Assembly (NCBI RefSeq): GCF_000712055.1
Contig: NZ_JOOA01000001.1
Location: forward strand, 310,001 to 374,000
From: Ruminococcus sp. HUN007
Lineage (GTDB): Bacteria; Bacillota; Clostridia; Oscillospirales; Ruminococcaceae
Reading direction: 5' to 3'
DNA length: 64,000 nt
This document shows, piece by piece, positions 1 to 8,554 of the stretch (the stretch's first letter is position 1; the number at the start of each line of letters is the position of its first letter). The notes below the pieces were generated by a model that did no database searches, was not told the origin of the DNA, and saw only the letters and a list, made by a program, of their open reading frames with translations. A program made the position numbers and the translations under genes.

Positions 1-294
1 ATGGAAGATCTTTTCTTCAATGACTGAATGGCTGTTTTCAAAAGCTTCATCAAGCTGCTTAAGTTTCTGAGAACATTCGTCGTTTATACGGTTTACGTCT
101 GTCTCAGTTTCTCCGCGGTAGAAGCTTCGGACTTTATCCATTCTGCTTTCTGCTCTGGCCATAAGGTTTTCCTTAAGTTCCAGGGCTTCCTTTTCAGAAT
201 CCTCGACACGCTTTCTTCCCGCTTCTTCAGCTTCTGTAAGCCTTTTGTCAGCTTCATTGTCGATCTCAACGATCTTTGTAACTATATTTTCCAT
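1..294 (-). CDS. V-type ATPase subunit G/H-like stalk protein (partial, runs off the window)
   Basis: An open minus-strand frame starts at ATG 294 behind a GGGGTG ribosome site and is still open at base 1, giving 98 residues. The protein is almost all charged helix, rich in Glu, Lys, Arg and Ala, with no membrane segment, as expected for a long coiled coil. Length and composition resemble the short peripheral-stalk subunit (NtpF/AhaH, subunit G/H) that opens V-type ATPase operons in Firmicutes. It lies 35 bases after the UPF0210 gene on the same strand and may be co-transcribed with it. The ATPase assignment is an inference: the next genes would lie outside the window. A generic DivIVA- or SMC-like coiled coil cannot be excluded. 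Confidence 0.6.
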   Translation of the reverse strand, partial: MENIVTKIVEIDNEADKRLTEAEEAGRKRVEDSEKEALELKENLMARAESRMDKVRSFYRGETETDVNRINDECSQKLKQLDEAFENSHSVIEEKIFH

Positions 295-329
295 CACATC
301 ACCCCATTAACAGATCCGAACTGCAATGC

Positions 330-1688
330 TTAGTTCTTTACGCTGTGCATTGGTGCCGGAAGTCTGCCGCCTCGTGAAATAAATTTTTCTGCTGATCCGC
401 TGTGGAGCTTCATAATAGGAGCATGACCAAGAAGTCCGCCGAATTCGAGAGTATCTCCTTCCTTCTTGCCGATAGCAGGAATTACTCTTACAGCAGTTGT
501 TTTATTGTTAACCATACCGATACAAGCTTCGTCAGCAATGATAGCTGAAATTGTTGAAGCAGGAGTATCGCCAGGAATAACGATCATATCAAGACCAACT
601 GAACATACAGCAGTCATGGCTTCGAGTTTGTCAAGCTGAAGAACACCGGCTTCTGCTGAAGCGATCATACCTGCGTCTTCAGAAACAGGAATGAATGCAC
701 CTGAAAGTCCGCCAATGTGTGAGGAAGCCATTACGCCGCCCTTCTTAACTGCGTCGTTAAGGAGTGCAAGAGCTGCAGTTGTTCCGTGAATACCGCATGT
801 TTCAAGACCAAGTTCCTCAAGAATGTGAGCAACACTGTCGCCTACTGCCGGAGTCGGAGCAAGTGAAAGATCAACTATACCGAACGGAACGCCGAGCATC
901 TTGGAAGCTCTTGAACCGACGAGCTGTCCCATACGTGTGATCTTGAATGCTGTCTTCTTGATCACGTCTGCGATCTGCGAAATATCTGCATCAGGATACT
1001 TTGCTACTGCCGCACGCACAACACCAGGACCTGAAACGCCGACATTGATTACACAGTCAGGCTCGCCGACGCCGTGGAATGCACCTGCCATGAACGGATT
1101 GTCCTCAACTGCGTTGCAGAATACAACGAGCTTTGCAGGTCCGATACAGTCACGGTCTGCTGTAATTTCAGCGCTTTCCCTTACTATCTTACCCATGAGT
1201 GCAACAGCATCCATGTTGATACCTGTACGTGTTGAACCAACGTTTACTGATGAACAGATGTTTGAAGTTCTTGAAAGTGCTTCAGGAATCGAATTGATAA
1301 GTTCGAGGTCACCGGCACTGAATCCCTTCTGAACAAGAGCTGAATAACCGCCGATGAAGTTTACTCCGCACTGGTCAGCGGCCTTCTGGAGTGCAAGAGC
1401 AAATCTTACAGGATCTTTCTTATCGCACGCAGCGCTGATCATTGCGATCGGTGTTACGGAAATTCTCTTGTTGATTATCGGAATGCCGTATTCCTTTTCG
1501 ATCTGTTCGCCTGTCTTTACAAGATCCTTTGCCTTTGTAACGATCTTGTTGTAGACTTTATCGCATGCCTTGTCAATATCGCTGTCGATACAGTCAAGAA
1601 GCGAAATACCCATTGTTATCGTTCTGATGTCAAGACACTCGTCCTGGATCATGCGGATAGTTTCAAGTATGTCATATGCATTTAACAT
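330..1688 (-). CDS. UPF0210 / PFL-family protein (DUF711)
   Basis: A 452-residue cytoplasmic protein matching the UPF0210 (DUF711, PFL) family over its full length. It has the N-terminal [13 protein letters not shown] region, the Gly-rich segment [19 protein letters not shown] and the C-terminal [17 protein letters not shown]. Family members are distantly related to pyruvate formate-lyase-like folds, but their biochemical role is not settled. The ACT-domain gene just upstream (25-base gap) is its near-constant genomic partner in Firmicutes, so the pair probably acts together, perhaps with the ACT protein as the ligand sensor (inference). The ATG at 1688 has a good AAGGAGAAG site. The same transcript may continue into the stalk gene downstream. 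Confidence 0.9.
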   Translation of the reverse strand: MLNAYDILETIRMIQDECLDIRTITMGISLLDCIDSDIDKACDKVYNKIVTKAKDLVKTGEQIEKEYGIPIINKRISVTPIAMISAACDKKDPVRFALALQKAADQCGVNFIGGYSALVQKGFSAGDLELINSIPEALSRTSNICSSVNVGSTRTGINMDAVALMGKIVRESAEITADRDCIGPAKLVVFCNAVEDNPFMAGAFHGVGEPDCVINVGVSGPGVVRAAVAKYPDADISQIADVIKKTAFKITRMGQLVGSRASKMLGVPFGIVDLSLAPTPAVGDSVAHILEELGLETCGIHGTTAALALLNDAVKKGGVMASSHIGGLSGAFIPVSEDAGMIASAEAGVLQLDKLEAMTAVCSVGLDMIVIPGDTPASTISAIIADEACIGMVNNKTTAVRVIPAIGKKEGDTLEFGGLLGHAPIMKLHSGSAEKFISRGGRLPAPMHSVKN

Positions 1689-1712
1689 TAATAACTTCTC
1701 CTTTTAAGAAAA

Positions 1713-1982
1713 TCAGATCTCGTGCATGGAATTAAAAATGTCCTCATGCATAGTGTGTATTGATAATTTAAGTTCATCACCCAGTGCTGCCATCTCATCA
1801 GCAAGCTTTGCAAAATCAGTGTTGAGTTTTGATATGTCAACGAGCATGATCATTGCGAAGAGCTCCTGAAGTACAGACTGTGTCACTTCAGTAACGTTTG
1901 CATTGTACTTTGCGCAAACTGAGCTGACTTTAGCAAGAATTCCAACATTATCTTTACCTATTACAGTAATAACTGCTCTCAT
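1713..1982 (-). CDS. UPF0237 ACT-domain protein
   Basis: An 89-residue single ACT domain of the UPF0237 family. It opens with MRAVITVIGKDNVGILAKVS, the strand-turn-helix that forms the amino-acid binding face in ACT proteins. ACT domains bind small ligands, usually amino acids, and regulate a partner; no catalytic residues are expected. It is the first gene after a near-consensus promoter at 2024-2052 and has a CCGGAGG site before ATG 1982. The UPF0210 gene follows directly, the usual arrangement for this pair. The ligand is not known from the sequence. Confidence 0.9.
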   Translation of the reverse strand: MRAVITVIGKDNVGILAKVSSVCAKYNANVTEVTQSVLQELFAMIMLVDISKLNTDFAKLADEMAALGDELKLSIHTMHEDIFNSMHEI

Positions 1983-2023
1983 AGTAAAAAACCTCCGGAT
2001 GTTTAGTATATTTTAACCTATTA

Positions 2024-2052
2024 ATTATAGCATATATAACTAATCAAGTCAA
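2024..2052 (-). promoter_or_regulatory. Sigma-A-type promoter of the UPF0237-UPF0210 operon
   Basis: On the minus strand TTGACT (2047-2052) and TATAAT (2024-2029) are separated by exactly 17 bases, about 40 bases upstream of the ribosome site of the ACT-domain gene. Confidence 0.85.
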
Positions 2053-2080
2053 TGAACTTCGTGAAATATTACTAACATTA

Positions 2081-4045
2081 TCACTTATCTTTATTTTCAA
2101 TAAGATCGATAAAATCTTTCTCGGAAAGCGGTTTCGAAAAATAGTATCCCTGCAGATAATCACAGCCAAGTTCACTCAGAAGATTTATCTGTTCCTCGGT
2201 CTCAACGCCTTCGCAGAGAGCTTTTTTCTTCATTTTATGTACCATATCAACGGAGACCTTAAGAAGCTCCATTCCTTCCTCGCTCTTTGAGGAATTCCAG
2301 AGAATGCTTTTGTCTATCTTGATTATATCGGCACCCAGTGAAAACATGGATGTAATATTGGAAAAACCTGTGCCGTAATCGTCAATTGAGAACTGGAAAC
2401 CCTGCGATTTGAGCTGTTCGATGACATCTGAAAGATGATCATAATCCTCGGCAGCTACAGATTCGGTTATCTCAAAATTGATCATATCTCTGCGGATACC
2501 AATGGAATCGACTATATTCTTTATGTTTTCAGCAAATCCGTCCTTCACGCATTCAAGAACGGAAAGGTTGACGTTGATACACTCCATTCCGTTTTTCTGA
2601 GGAATACCTGTGTCAATGAAACGGCATACTTCCTTAAGAACAAATTCATCAAGATTATCGATTATGCCAAGCTGTTCAGCAACCGGAATGAATTCATCCG
2701 GATAGATCATGCCCATGTTTCTGTCATTCATTCTGAGAAGTGCCTCAGCACCATGAAGTGACCTGTCAATATTGTAAGTCGCCTGATAATAAACCTCAAA
2801 GGCATTTTCATCAAGGCCGTGTGTCACAGCCTTTTCAACTGCTGCACGGCGAATGATACGTTCAAGTGATTTTTCGTCCACGATACCTGAACCGATATCC
2901 TTAGGCAGCATACATTCAGCAAAATAGAGGACTTCCTCGGCATTTGCGGCCAGTTCAGGAACATCTATAAGCAGAAATTTTGCAGAAAGGTGCAGGTTAA
3001 CACTGTCGAGTCTCCATGCAGATCTGAAACGGCTGCATATCTTTTCCTCGATCTCAGCTGCTTCATTTTTAGAGGTATTGTAAAGCGTAACGGCAAATCT
3101 CCTGTTACCTACTGCATAGATACAGTACTTGTCAACAACCGAAGCAAGATAGTCCGATACCATTCTGCAGGCAGCATCACGGTCGATCTTTACTGACACA
3201 ACAGAATTGGAATTACGGTCAAAGTCGATACTCCGGATTATAAGTACCTTAAGCGGAATATGGTTGCTTACAGCCGCACGTACATCAAGTGTGAATGCTG
3301 CGGAATTATATGCATCCAGTTCCACATTTCTTCTGTCATCCTCATTTTCGATAAACATAAGAACACCTGTTAAGCCGAGAGCTTCCAGGAGTATTTCCAC
3401 ACGATACTGTTTGAAAATAAGCTGAATGACTATTCCGCTGCACGCAAGCATGAAACAGATAGCTATCGAACGTTTTCTTCCCCTGGACAGAATACTCCAT
3501 GATTTCATAAACATGATAAAAGCATGTATCACCCAGACCGCTGAAAAGCCGTAGATGAAAATATATTCTCCCCATGACCTGTGAAACATCCTGTCTTCGC
3601 TGTAATACCAGCACCAGTTCGTCAGCGGATTTGTCAGAATCATAAGTTCAGTGATAACTGCCAGTATGACCGGCGACCTGCCGACAAAAGAATATTTTCT
3701 GATCCCCTGTGGCTTTCCGGGCGTATCTGTAACAACGAAACGGCCAATTACAAACGAAAGATAATAATAAAGCACCGGAGGGACAAGATTATGAGTAAAA
3801 AAATAGAAGAACTTTGATAGTCTCGAAGCAAGAAAAACTGAATCTGAAGCAACCGATGCATCACTGGTGCGGACATTTACAAGTTCACACACTGCATTGA
3901 TCCCGATAAGAACGAGAATAGTTATGTACAGCTTATTCTGTATTTTTCCGGTGTGACCGTCCAGAAGCGTAAAAAGAAGATTTGTCAGACAGATACACAA
4001 AACAGAAAGAGCTATACCGTAATCAAGGCTTGAATATACTACCAT
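2081..4045 (-). CDS. Membrane-bound EAL-domain c-di-GMP phosphodiesterase with degenerate GGDEF
   Basis: A 654-residue protein. The first ~230 residues hold about seven hydrophobic helices resembling a histidine-kinase-type 7TM sensor. A GGDEF-like domain follows (about 245-390) in which the signature is lost (GNRRF), so it should not make c-di-GMP. The C-terminal EAL domain (about 400-650) keeps the metal- and substrate-binding set: GAEALLR, VNLS, EITE, IDDYGTG, KIDKS, CEGVE and QGYYFSKP. It is therefore predicted to cleave c-di-GMP to pGpG in response to a membrane signal. An AAGGAGGGA site precedes ATG 4045. It has its own promoter and a roughly 150-base structured leader. Confidence 0.88.
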   Translation of the reverse strand: MVVYSSLDYGIALSVLCICLTNLLFTLLDGHTGKIQNKLYITILVLIGINAVCELVNVRTSDASVASDSVFLASRLSKFFYFFTHNLVPPVLYYYLSFVIGRFVVTDTPGKPQGIRKYSFVGRSPVILAVITELMILTNPLTNWCWYYSEDRMFHRSWGEYIFIYGFSAVWVIHAFIMFMKSWSILSRGRKRSIAICFMLACSGIVIQLIFKQYRVEILLEALGLTGVLMFIENEDDRRNVELDAYNSAAFTLDVRAAVSNHIPLKVLIIRSIDFDRNSNSVVSVKIDRDAACRMVSDYLASVVDKYCIYAVGNRRFAVTLYNTSKNEAAEIEEKICSRFRSAWRLDSVNLHLSAKFLLIDVPELAANAEEVLYFAECMLPKDIGSGIVDEKSLERIIRRAAVEKAVTHGLDENAFEVYYQATYNIDRSLHGAEALLRMNDRNMGMIYPDEFIPVAEQLGIIDNLDEFVLKEVCRFIDTGIPQKNGMECINVNLSVLECVKDGFAENIKNIVDSIGIRRDMINFEITESVAAEDYDHLSDVIEQLKSQGFQFSIDDYGTGFSNITSMFSLGADIIKIDKSILWNSSKSEEGMELLKVSVDMVHKMKKKALCEGVETEEQINLLSELGCDYLQGYYFSKPLSEKDFIDLIENKDK

Positions 4046-4106
4046 GTTTCCCGTAATCCCTCCTTTACATAAAATTCATGAAACATGTATTTCATGTAAA
4101 TATCAT

Positions 4107-4170
4107 AAACACCGGCCACCAGCCGACAGTTAAGTATCGGCCGCAACACCCCTGCGAAAGACCGGTGTTT
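4107..4170 (-). ncRNA. Structured 5' leader (three-way junction) of the EAL gene
   Basis: In the transcript of the EAL gene, nine perfectly paired bases close the element (AAACACCGG with CCGGTGTTT). They enclose two further hairpins: CGCA/TGCG around a GGGGTGT loop, and GCCGA/TCGGC around a ten-base loop. The start codon lies about 60 bases downstream. I do not recognise a known riboswitch; the conserved bases of the c-di-GMP-I and -II classes are absent. On the plus strand the closing stem is followed by a T run, so it could also act as a terminator there, although no plus-strand gene precedes it. Confidence 0.45.
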
Positions 4171-4199
4171 TTTTTAATTTCACGTCTATATTTATTGTT

Positions 4200-4228
4200 A
4201 TTATACCACACTTTTCACAGTATTTCAA
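4200..4228 (-). promoter_or_regulatory. Promoter of the EAL gene
   Basis: TTGAAA (4223-4228) and TATAAT (4200-4205) on the minus strand with a 17-base spacer. The predicted start near 4193 leaves a leader of about 150 bases carrying the three-way junction. Confidence 0.75.
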
Positions 4229-4246
4229 TCTAAATTACGAAAATAT

Positions 4247-4302
4247 AAAAGCACAGCCGTGACGAATCATGATTCTGACTTTCGCCGAAGCTGTGCTTTT
4301 TC
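4247..4302 (-). terminator. Terminator after the HTH-cupin-ligase gene
   Basis: AAAAGCACAGC pairs with GCTGTGCTTTT around an imperfect loop that contains a second inverted repeat (GAATCATGATTC). A/T runs on both flanks make it potentially bidirectional. It lies just after the stop at 4325. Confidence 0.8.
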
Positions 4303-4324
4303 CTGCTTTCAGAGTAAAAGCAGA

Positions 4325-6670
4325 TTATTTGTTCTTATTGTACTTTTCCATATCCATCTTGCGGATCTCTGAACGGCGGATCTTGCCGCTTCCTACAGTC
4401 TTAGGGAGATCTTCAACGAATTCAACTACTCTTGGATACTTGTAAGGAGCAGTTTCCTTCTTAACGTATTCCTGGATCTCCTTAACGAGTTCATCTGACG
4501 GAACTGTGCCCTTTGTGAGAACGATAGTAGCCTTTACTACCTGACCTCTGATATCATCAGGAACACCTGTTACAGCACATTCGAGAACGTAAGGGAGTTC
4601 CATAAGTACACTTTCAATCTCGAAAGGTCCGATACGGTAGCCTGATGACTTGATAACGTCATCAACTCGGCCAACATACCAGTAGAAGCCGTCTTCGTCT
4701 TCCCATGCTGTATCACCTGTATGATAGTAACCGTCGCGCCATGTATCCTTTGTCTGTTCTTCATTGCGGTAATATTCTATTGCAAGACCAGGGATCGGCT
4801 TGTCACCGAGCTTGACACAGATCTCACCTGTTTCACCAGGAGCAGCCGGTGTACCGTCAGGAAGAAGAATCTGCATATTGTACTGCGGATTCGGTTTGCC
4901 CATGCTGCCCGGCTTAGGTTCCATACCAACAAAGTTTGCAATAGTAAGAGTTGTTTCTGTCTGGCCGAAACCTTCCATTATCTTAAGACCTGTAGCCTTT
5001 TCAAAGAGATTGTAAACTTCAGGGTTAAGCGCTTCACCTGCTGTTGTTACGTACTTCAGTGAAGAGAAGTCATACTTTGAAAGATCTTCACGGATGAAGA
5101 AACGAAGCATTGTCGGAGGAGCACAGAATGTTGTGATGTTGTATTTCTTGAACATCGGCATGATGTCATCTGCATGGAAACGGTCAAAGTCATAAACAAA
5201 TACCGCACCTTCACACATCCACTGACCGTAAAGCTTGCCCCAGAGTGCCTTGCCCCAGCCTGTGTCAGCAATTGTGAAGTGGAGGCCGTTCGGATCAGCA
5301 TTGTGCCAGTATCTTGCTGTTGTGTAGTGACCAAGCGCATACTGGTAGCTGTGAAGTACCATTTTCGGATTGCCTGTTGTACCTGAACTGAAGAAGATGA
5401 GCATAGGATCTGTTCCGCACGGAGCATCTTCTGTACGTTCGTAGGTTGTATTGTATGCAGGAAGTTCAGAGTTGAAGTCATGCCATCCTTCACGTGTGCC
5501 GTTTACGATGACCTTTGTCTTAAGTGACGGCGCTTCCTCGCATGCCTTGTCAACTTCCTCTGTTACCCAGCTGTCTGCTGTACAAACGATAGCTGAAACA
5601 TCCGCTGCATTGAATCTGTATTTGTAGTCATGGGCACGGAACATGTTGCTTGCAGGGATGCCTACAGCACCTATACGGTGAAGGGCAAGGATGGAAAGCC
5701 AGAACTGGTAGTGACGCTTGAGAACGAGCATTACCTTGTCGCCGCGCTTGATTCCGAGTGACTTGAAGTAGTTTGCTGTCTGACATGAAAGCTTCATCAT
5801 ATCACTGAATGTGAAGATGCGTTCATTATGATCATGGTCAACATAGATCATAGCTGTCTTGTCAGGAGTCTTCTTTGCTATTTCATCAACAACGTCAAAT
5901 GCAAAGTTGAATTTTTCTTCGTTGTGATAATGTACACCTGTAAGGATTCCTTCGCTGTCTGTTTCACATGAAATGAACTTTTCCATTACCGGATGGAGAA
6001 TACCGGCCTTGTCGAAGTTTGTGTGATGATATTCTGAAATCTGTTCGTGATATTCAGGTGCATCAGTCTTTTCACCGTTAGGCGGCATGATCATTGCAAT
6101 GATCTCACATGATTCACCGCCAAGTGCGATGTCATCATGAGGGATAGAACTGTCGAAGTAAATACTGTCTCCTTCGTGAAGAGTTTCAGTGTGTGAACCG
6201 ATGACCATTCTGAGTGAACCCTTGAGAACGTAGTCAAATTCCTGTCCCTTGTGAGTAGACATGTGAAGCGGCTTTGAAAGTTCTTCCTCAGAGTAAGGGA
6301 TAACTACGTGGAAAGGTGTTGCGATCTTGTTTTTGAACATAGGAGCGAGCCGGTTGTATACAAAACCTTCTCTTCTTACGATAGGAGCCCCCTGTCCCTT
6401 TCTGGTTACAGTGTAGCTCTTGAGTGCCGGGCTGCTTCCTTCCATGAGGTCAGAAATTTCGACATTGAAAGCATTGGCACATTTATAAATGAAAGTAAAA
6501 CTGAAGTCCTTTTCGCCTGATTCAAACTGTCTGTACTCTTCTACCGAGTAATCAGTGAGTTCAGCCATTTTTTCCACTGAAAAGCCAAGATCGTCGCGAA
6601 GTCTTGAAATACGTTCAGCAACCTCTCTGATCTTGCTTTCGGCGCTACCGAGATTTTCCTGATTGTTCAT
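4325..6670 (-). CDS. HTH-cupin-acyl-CoA synthetase fusion (AMP-forming)
   Basis: A 781-residue three-part protein. Residues ~10-75 form an XRE helix-turn-helix. Residues ~110-195 form a cupin with the HKGQEFDYVLKG and HEGDSIYFDSSIPHD metal-site strands. From ~230 to the end is an AMP-forming ligase with FFSSGTTGNPKMV (P-loop), GFGQTET, YHTGDTAWEDEDG and the catalytic-lysine motif VGSGKIRRSEIR. The ligase should activate a carboxylic acid as acyl-AMP and load it on CoA; its pattern resembles the short/medium-chain group. HTH-cupin proteins usually sense a small molecule, so the fusion may also regulate. It is made from a T-box-controlled mRNA, which ties it to amino-acid supply. Ruminococci are known to build branched-chain and aromatic amino acids from volatile fatty or aryl acids, so such an acid is a plausible substrate (inference). 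Confidence 0.87.
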   Translation of the reverse strand: MNNQENLGSAESKIREVAERISRLRDDLGFSVEKMAELTDYSVEEYRQFESGEKDFSFTFIYKCANAFNVEISDLMEGSSPALKSYTVTRKGQGAPIVRREGFVYNRLAPMFKNKIATPFHVVIPYSEEELSKPLHMSTHKGQEFDYVLKGSLRMVIGSHTETLHEGDSIYFDSSIPHDDIALGGESCEIIAMIMPPNGEKTDAPEYHEQISEYHHTNFDKAGILHPVMEKFISCETDSEGILTGVHYHNEEKFNFAFDVVDEIAKKTPDKTAMIYVDHDHNERIFTFSDMMKLSCQTANYFKSLGIKRGDKVMLVLKRHYQFWLSILALHRIGAVGIPASNMFRAHDYKYRFNAADVSAIVCTADSWVTEEVDKACEEAPSLKTKVIVNGTREGWHDFNSELPAYNTTYERTEDAPCGTDPMLIFFSSGTTGNPKMVLHSYQYALGHYTTARYWHNADPNGLHFTIADTGWGKALWGKLYGQWMCEGAVFVYDFDRFHADDIMPMFKKYNITTFCAPPTMLRFFIREDLSKYDFSSLKYVTTAGEALNPEVYNLFEKATGLKIMEGFGQTETTLTIANFVGMEPKPGSMGKPNPQYNMQILLPDGTPAAPGETGEICVKLGDKPIPGLAIEYYRNEEQTKDTWRDGYYHTGDTAWEDEDGFYWYVGRVDDVIKSSGYRIGPFEIESVLMELPYVLECAVTGVPDDIRGQVVKATIVLTKGTVPSDELVKEIQEYVKKETAPYKYPRVVEFVEDLPKTVGSGKIRRSEIRKMDMEKYNKNK

Positions 6671-6710
6671 AATAACTACTCCTTTTTTAAGTCTGATTGT
6701 TCAGGACGAA

Positions 6711-6982
6711 ACTAAAAAAGCCCGTCCCAAAGCGTTTTAACTTTGAGACGAGCATCATATCGATTCCCGCGGTACCACTCAAATTGTGCTGCATTTCTGC
6801 AGTCACCACTTACAAGCTCGAATAAGCTTTTTACTTTTACGCAGCATCACGGGAACACTTACATAAATTTTCAGTGTTCCAGCTCAGAAGGGATACAAAT
6901 CATTGCTTATGTCCGGCTCACACCAGCCGCCGGCTCTCTGTACAAAGAGGCAATCATTTACCTGTCTTCTTCACAGCTATTA
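6711..6982 (-). promoter_or_regulatory. T-box riboswitch controlling the ligase fusion gene
   Basis: Minus-strand leader of about 270 bases. It contains the T-box core GTGGTACCGCGG (complement of the bases around 6767-6778), a long Stem I with an AGAGAGCCGG...GTGAGCCGG arm at about 6910-6950, and a terminal hairpin at 6714-6753 followed by a U run. T-box leaders bind uncharged tRNA and then form an antiterminator. I could not fix the specifier codon: the 3' side of the likely specifier bulge reads GATTTGTATCCC, allowing UUG (Leu), GUA (Val) or UAU (Tyr). Confidence 0.9.
6714..6753 (-). terminator. T-box regulated terminator
   Basis: GCTCGTCTCAAAG pairs with CTTTGGGACGGGC around a short A-rich loop, followed by TTTTTT on the minus strand. 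Its 5' arm lies just after the T-box sequence, as expected for the alternative to the antiterminator. Confidence 0.88.
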
Positions 6983-6987
6983 ATTTT

Positions 6988-7016
6988 ATAATATCACAAT
7001 ATTTTTTATTTGTCAA
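6988..7016 (-). promoter_or_regulatory. Promoter of the T-box leader
   Basis: TTGACA (7011-7016), 17 bases, TATTAT (6988-6993) on the minus strand, immediately upstream of Stem I of the T-box. Confidence 0.75.
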
Positions 7017-7034
7017 TAAGTATTTTCTATTTTT

Positions 7035-7712
7035 TTAAACTATTTTCGCATTCTTCAGAGTACAGTAGGTACTGTCTCCGTCCTTGTATGTATCGTATAC
7101 GCCAACGACGCAGATCTCGTCACCCTCGTAGGGATAATCCTTCGGATACTCATGTTCCCCTGCAAGCTGGAATTCTATTCCCTGTGCACAGCATGCTGTA
7201 GCATCCTTTACAATGCAGGCAAAGAAAAAATCACTTGATCCTTCATCATGAAAAACAGTAAAGGAACCTTTCATTTTTACCACTTTACCGATGTAGTTAT
7301 CCGGTTCTGTCATCATACTGTAGACTTCCGAATAGACCATCGTACTCGAAAGTGCTGTAAGATCAACATCCGGTTTGTCCATATTTACAGAAGCCATGTC
7401 AAAGTGAATGGACCTTTCCGGATCAGTATTCGGATCTTCGTCTTCTTCAGAAAGAGCTTTTTCTGTTACAGTGCTGTTTTCCCCATCTGAAACTGGATCT
7501 GCTTCATTTACTGTATCAGTTTCTTCTGCGGCTGCAGATTCATCCGGAATTTCGGCTGAAGTCTCTTCTGCAGATTTTTTTCCGGCTTCAAGTACGTCAT
7601 TTACTCCCTGTGCATTACCGGCTGTTCGGTTTGCATTTCCTTCTGCAGAACCGCATCCGGCTAAAGAAAGCACAAGCGAAGTACATACAAGCATTACTGA
7701 AATCTTTTTCAT
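7035..7712 (-). CDS. Lipoprotein at the end of the zinc uptake operon
   Basis: A 225-residue protein with a lipoprotein signal (LSLAGC, lipidated Cys near residue 20) and a long Glu/Ser/Asp-rich linker to ~110. The C-terminal domain contains a Cys-rich strand (ACIVKDATACCAQG) followed by a Gly-Asp turn. That pattern resembles the C-terminal part of the TIGR03943/COG3689 family, whose members often sit with zinc genes and carry a CC motif; this is an inference from the motif only. It overlaps the end of znuB by four bases and is last in the Zur operon, so it probably acts outside the membrane in zinc handling. The enzyme or chaperone role is unknown. Confidence 0.75.
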   Translation of the reverse strand: MKKISVMLVCTSLVLSLAGCGSAEGNANRTAGNAQGVNDVLEAGKKSAEETSAEIPDESAAAEETDTVNEADPVSDGENSTVTEKALSEEDEDPNTDPERSIHFDMASVNMDKPDVDLTALSSTMVYSEVYSMMTEPDNYIGKVVKMKGSFTVFHDEGSSDFFFACIVKDATACCAQGIEFQLAGEHEYPKDYPYEGDEICVVGVYDTYKDGDSTYCTLKNAKIV

Positions 7713-8554
7713 TTTCTTAAACCTCCGGTAAGAGCACCTGCACCGCAGCAGAGAACAAAAGCAGCAACGTCAACGGCAACGATAGTAGAACCTACCGGTG
7801 TTCCGGCAAGTATTGAAATTATCATACCTGAAAAAGCACACACTACTGACAGAACTGCTGAACAAATGGTTACGTTTCTGAAGCTTCTGAAAAGCCGCAT
7901 GGCTGACAAAGCCGGGAAAATCACAAGTGCTGATATAAGAAGCGATCCTACAAGGTTCATTGCAAGAACAATGATCACTGCAATAACAACAGCAATAAGA
8001 AGATTGTAGCCGTCAGCTTTTATTCCGGTAGCCTTCGCAAAATTCTCGTCAAATGTAACTGCGAGTATCTTGTTATAGAAGAAAATAAATATGAACAATA
8101 CTGCAAGCGAAAGAGCAATACAGAGGCCGACTTCCTTCTGTGTAAGAGTAAGAATTGATGTTGATCCGAAAAGTGTGCTGCATACATCTCCTGAAAGATT
8201 TGATGATGTGGAAAATATATTCATTATAAGATACCCGAACGCCAGCGCGCCGACTGATATCATCGCAATGGCAGCATCGCCTTTTATTTTCGCATTCTGC
8301 CCTGTCCTCAGAAGAAGAACTGCACTAATCACTGTAACGGGAAGAATAAGGAGCATTTCATTTGTAAGTCCGACAACCGCTGCTACCGACATTGCTCCAA
8401 AGGCTACGTGTGATAAACCGTCACCAATGAATGAGAATCTTTTAAGAACAAGAGTCACACCCAGAAGTGAGGAACAAAGAGCTATAAGCACGCCGACTAT
8501 AAGCGCATAGCGTACAAACGGATAATTCATGTACAGTGCAAGCTTTTCAAACAT
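7709..8554 (-). CDS. znuB: Zinc ABC transporter permease
   Basis: A 281-residue ABC-3 family permease with about eight hydrophobic helices. It begins MFEKLALYMNYPFVRYALIVG and contains the typical LKRFSFIGDGLSHVAFGA segment. Together with ZnuC it should form the membrane channel for zinc (or another divalent metal) delivered by ZnuA. Its start overlaps the end of znuC and its end overlaps the lipoprotein gene by four bases. Zinc rather than manganese is inferred from the His-rich loop of ZnuA and the linked Fur-family regulator. Confidence 0.9.
   Translation of the reverse strand: MFEKLALYMNYPFVRYALIVGVLIALCSSLLGVTLVLKRFSFIGDGLSHVAFGAMSVAAVVGLTNEMLLILPVTVISAVLLLRTGQNAKIKGDAAIAMISVGALAFGYLIMNIFSTSSNLSGDVCSTLFGSTSILTLTQKEVGLCIALSLAVLFIFIFFYNKILAVTFDENFAKATGIKADGYNLLIAVVIAVIIVLAMNLVGSLLISALVIFPALSAMRLFRSFRNVTICSAVLSVVCAFSGMIISILAGTPVGSTIVAVDVAAFVLCCGAGALTGGLRK

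Noticed and set aside
28..333. Plus-strand ORF of 101 codons at the window start
   Set aside because: The opposite strand carries an open coiled-coil frame with a ribosome site and typical coding bias; the plus-strand protein is a random-looking Phe/Ser-rich shadow.
4046..4200. c-di-GMP riboswitch before the first EAL gene
   Set aside because: The conserved GEMM-I and GEMM-II bases could not be found, so it is listed only as an unclassified structured leader.
6743..6991. Plus-strand ORF across 6.7-7.0 kb
   Set aside because: It is antisense to the T-box leader and has no ribosome site or family resemblance.
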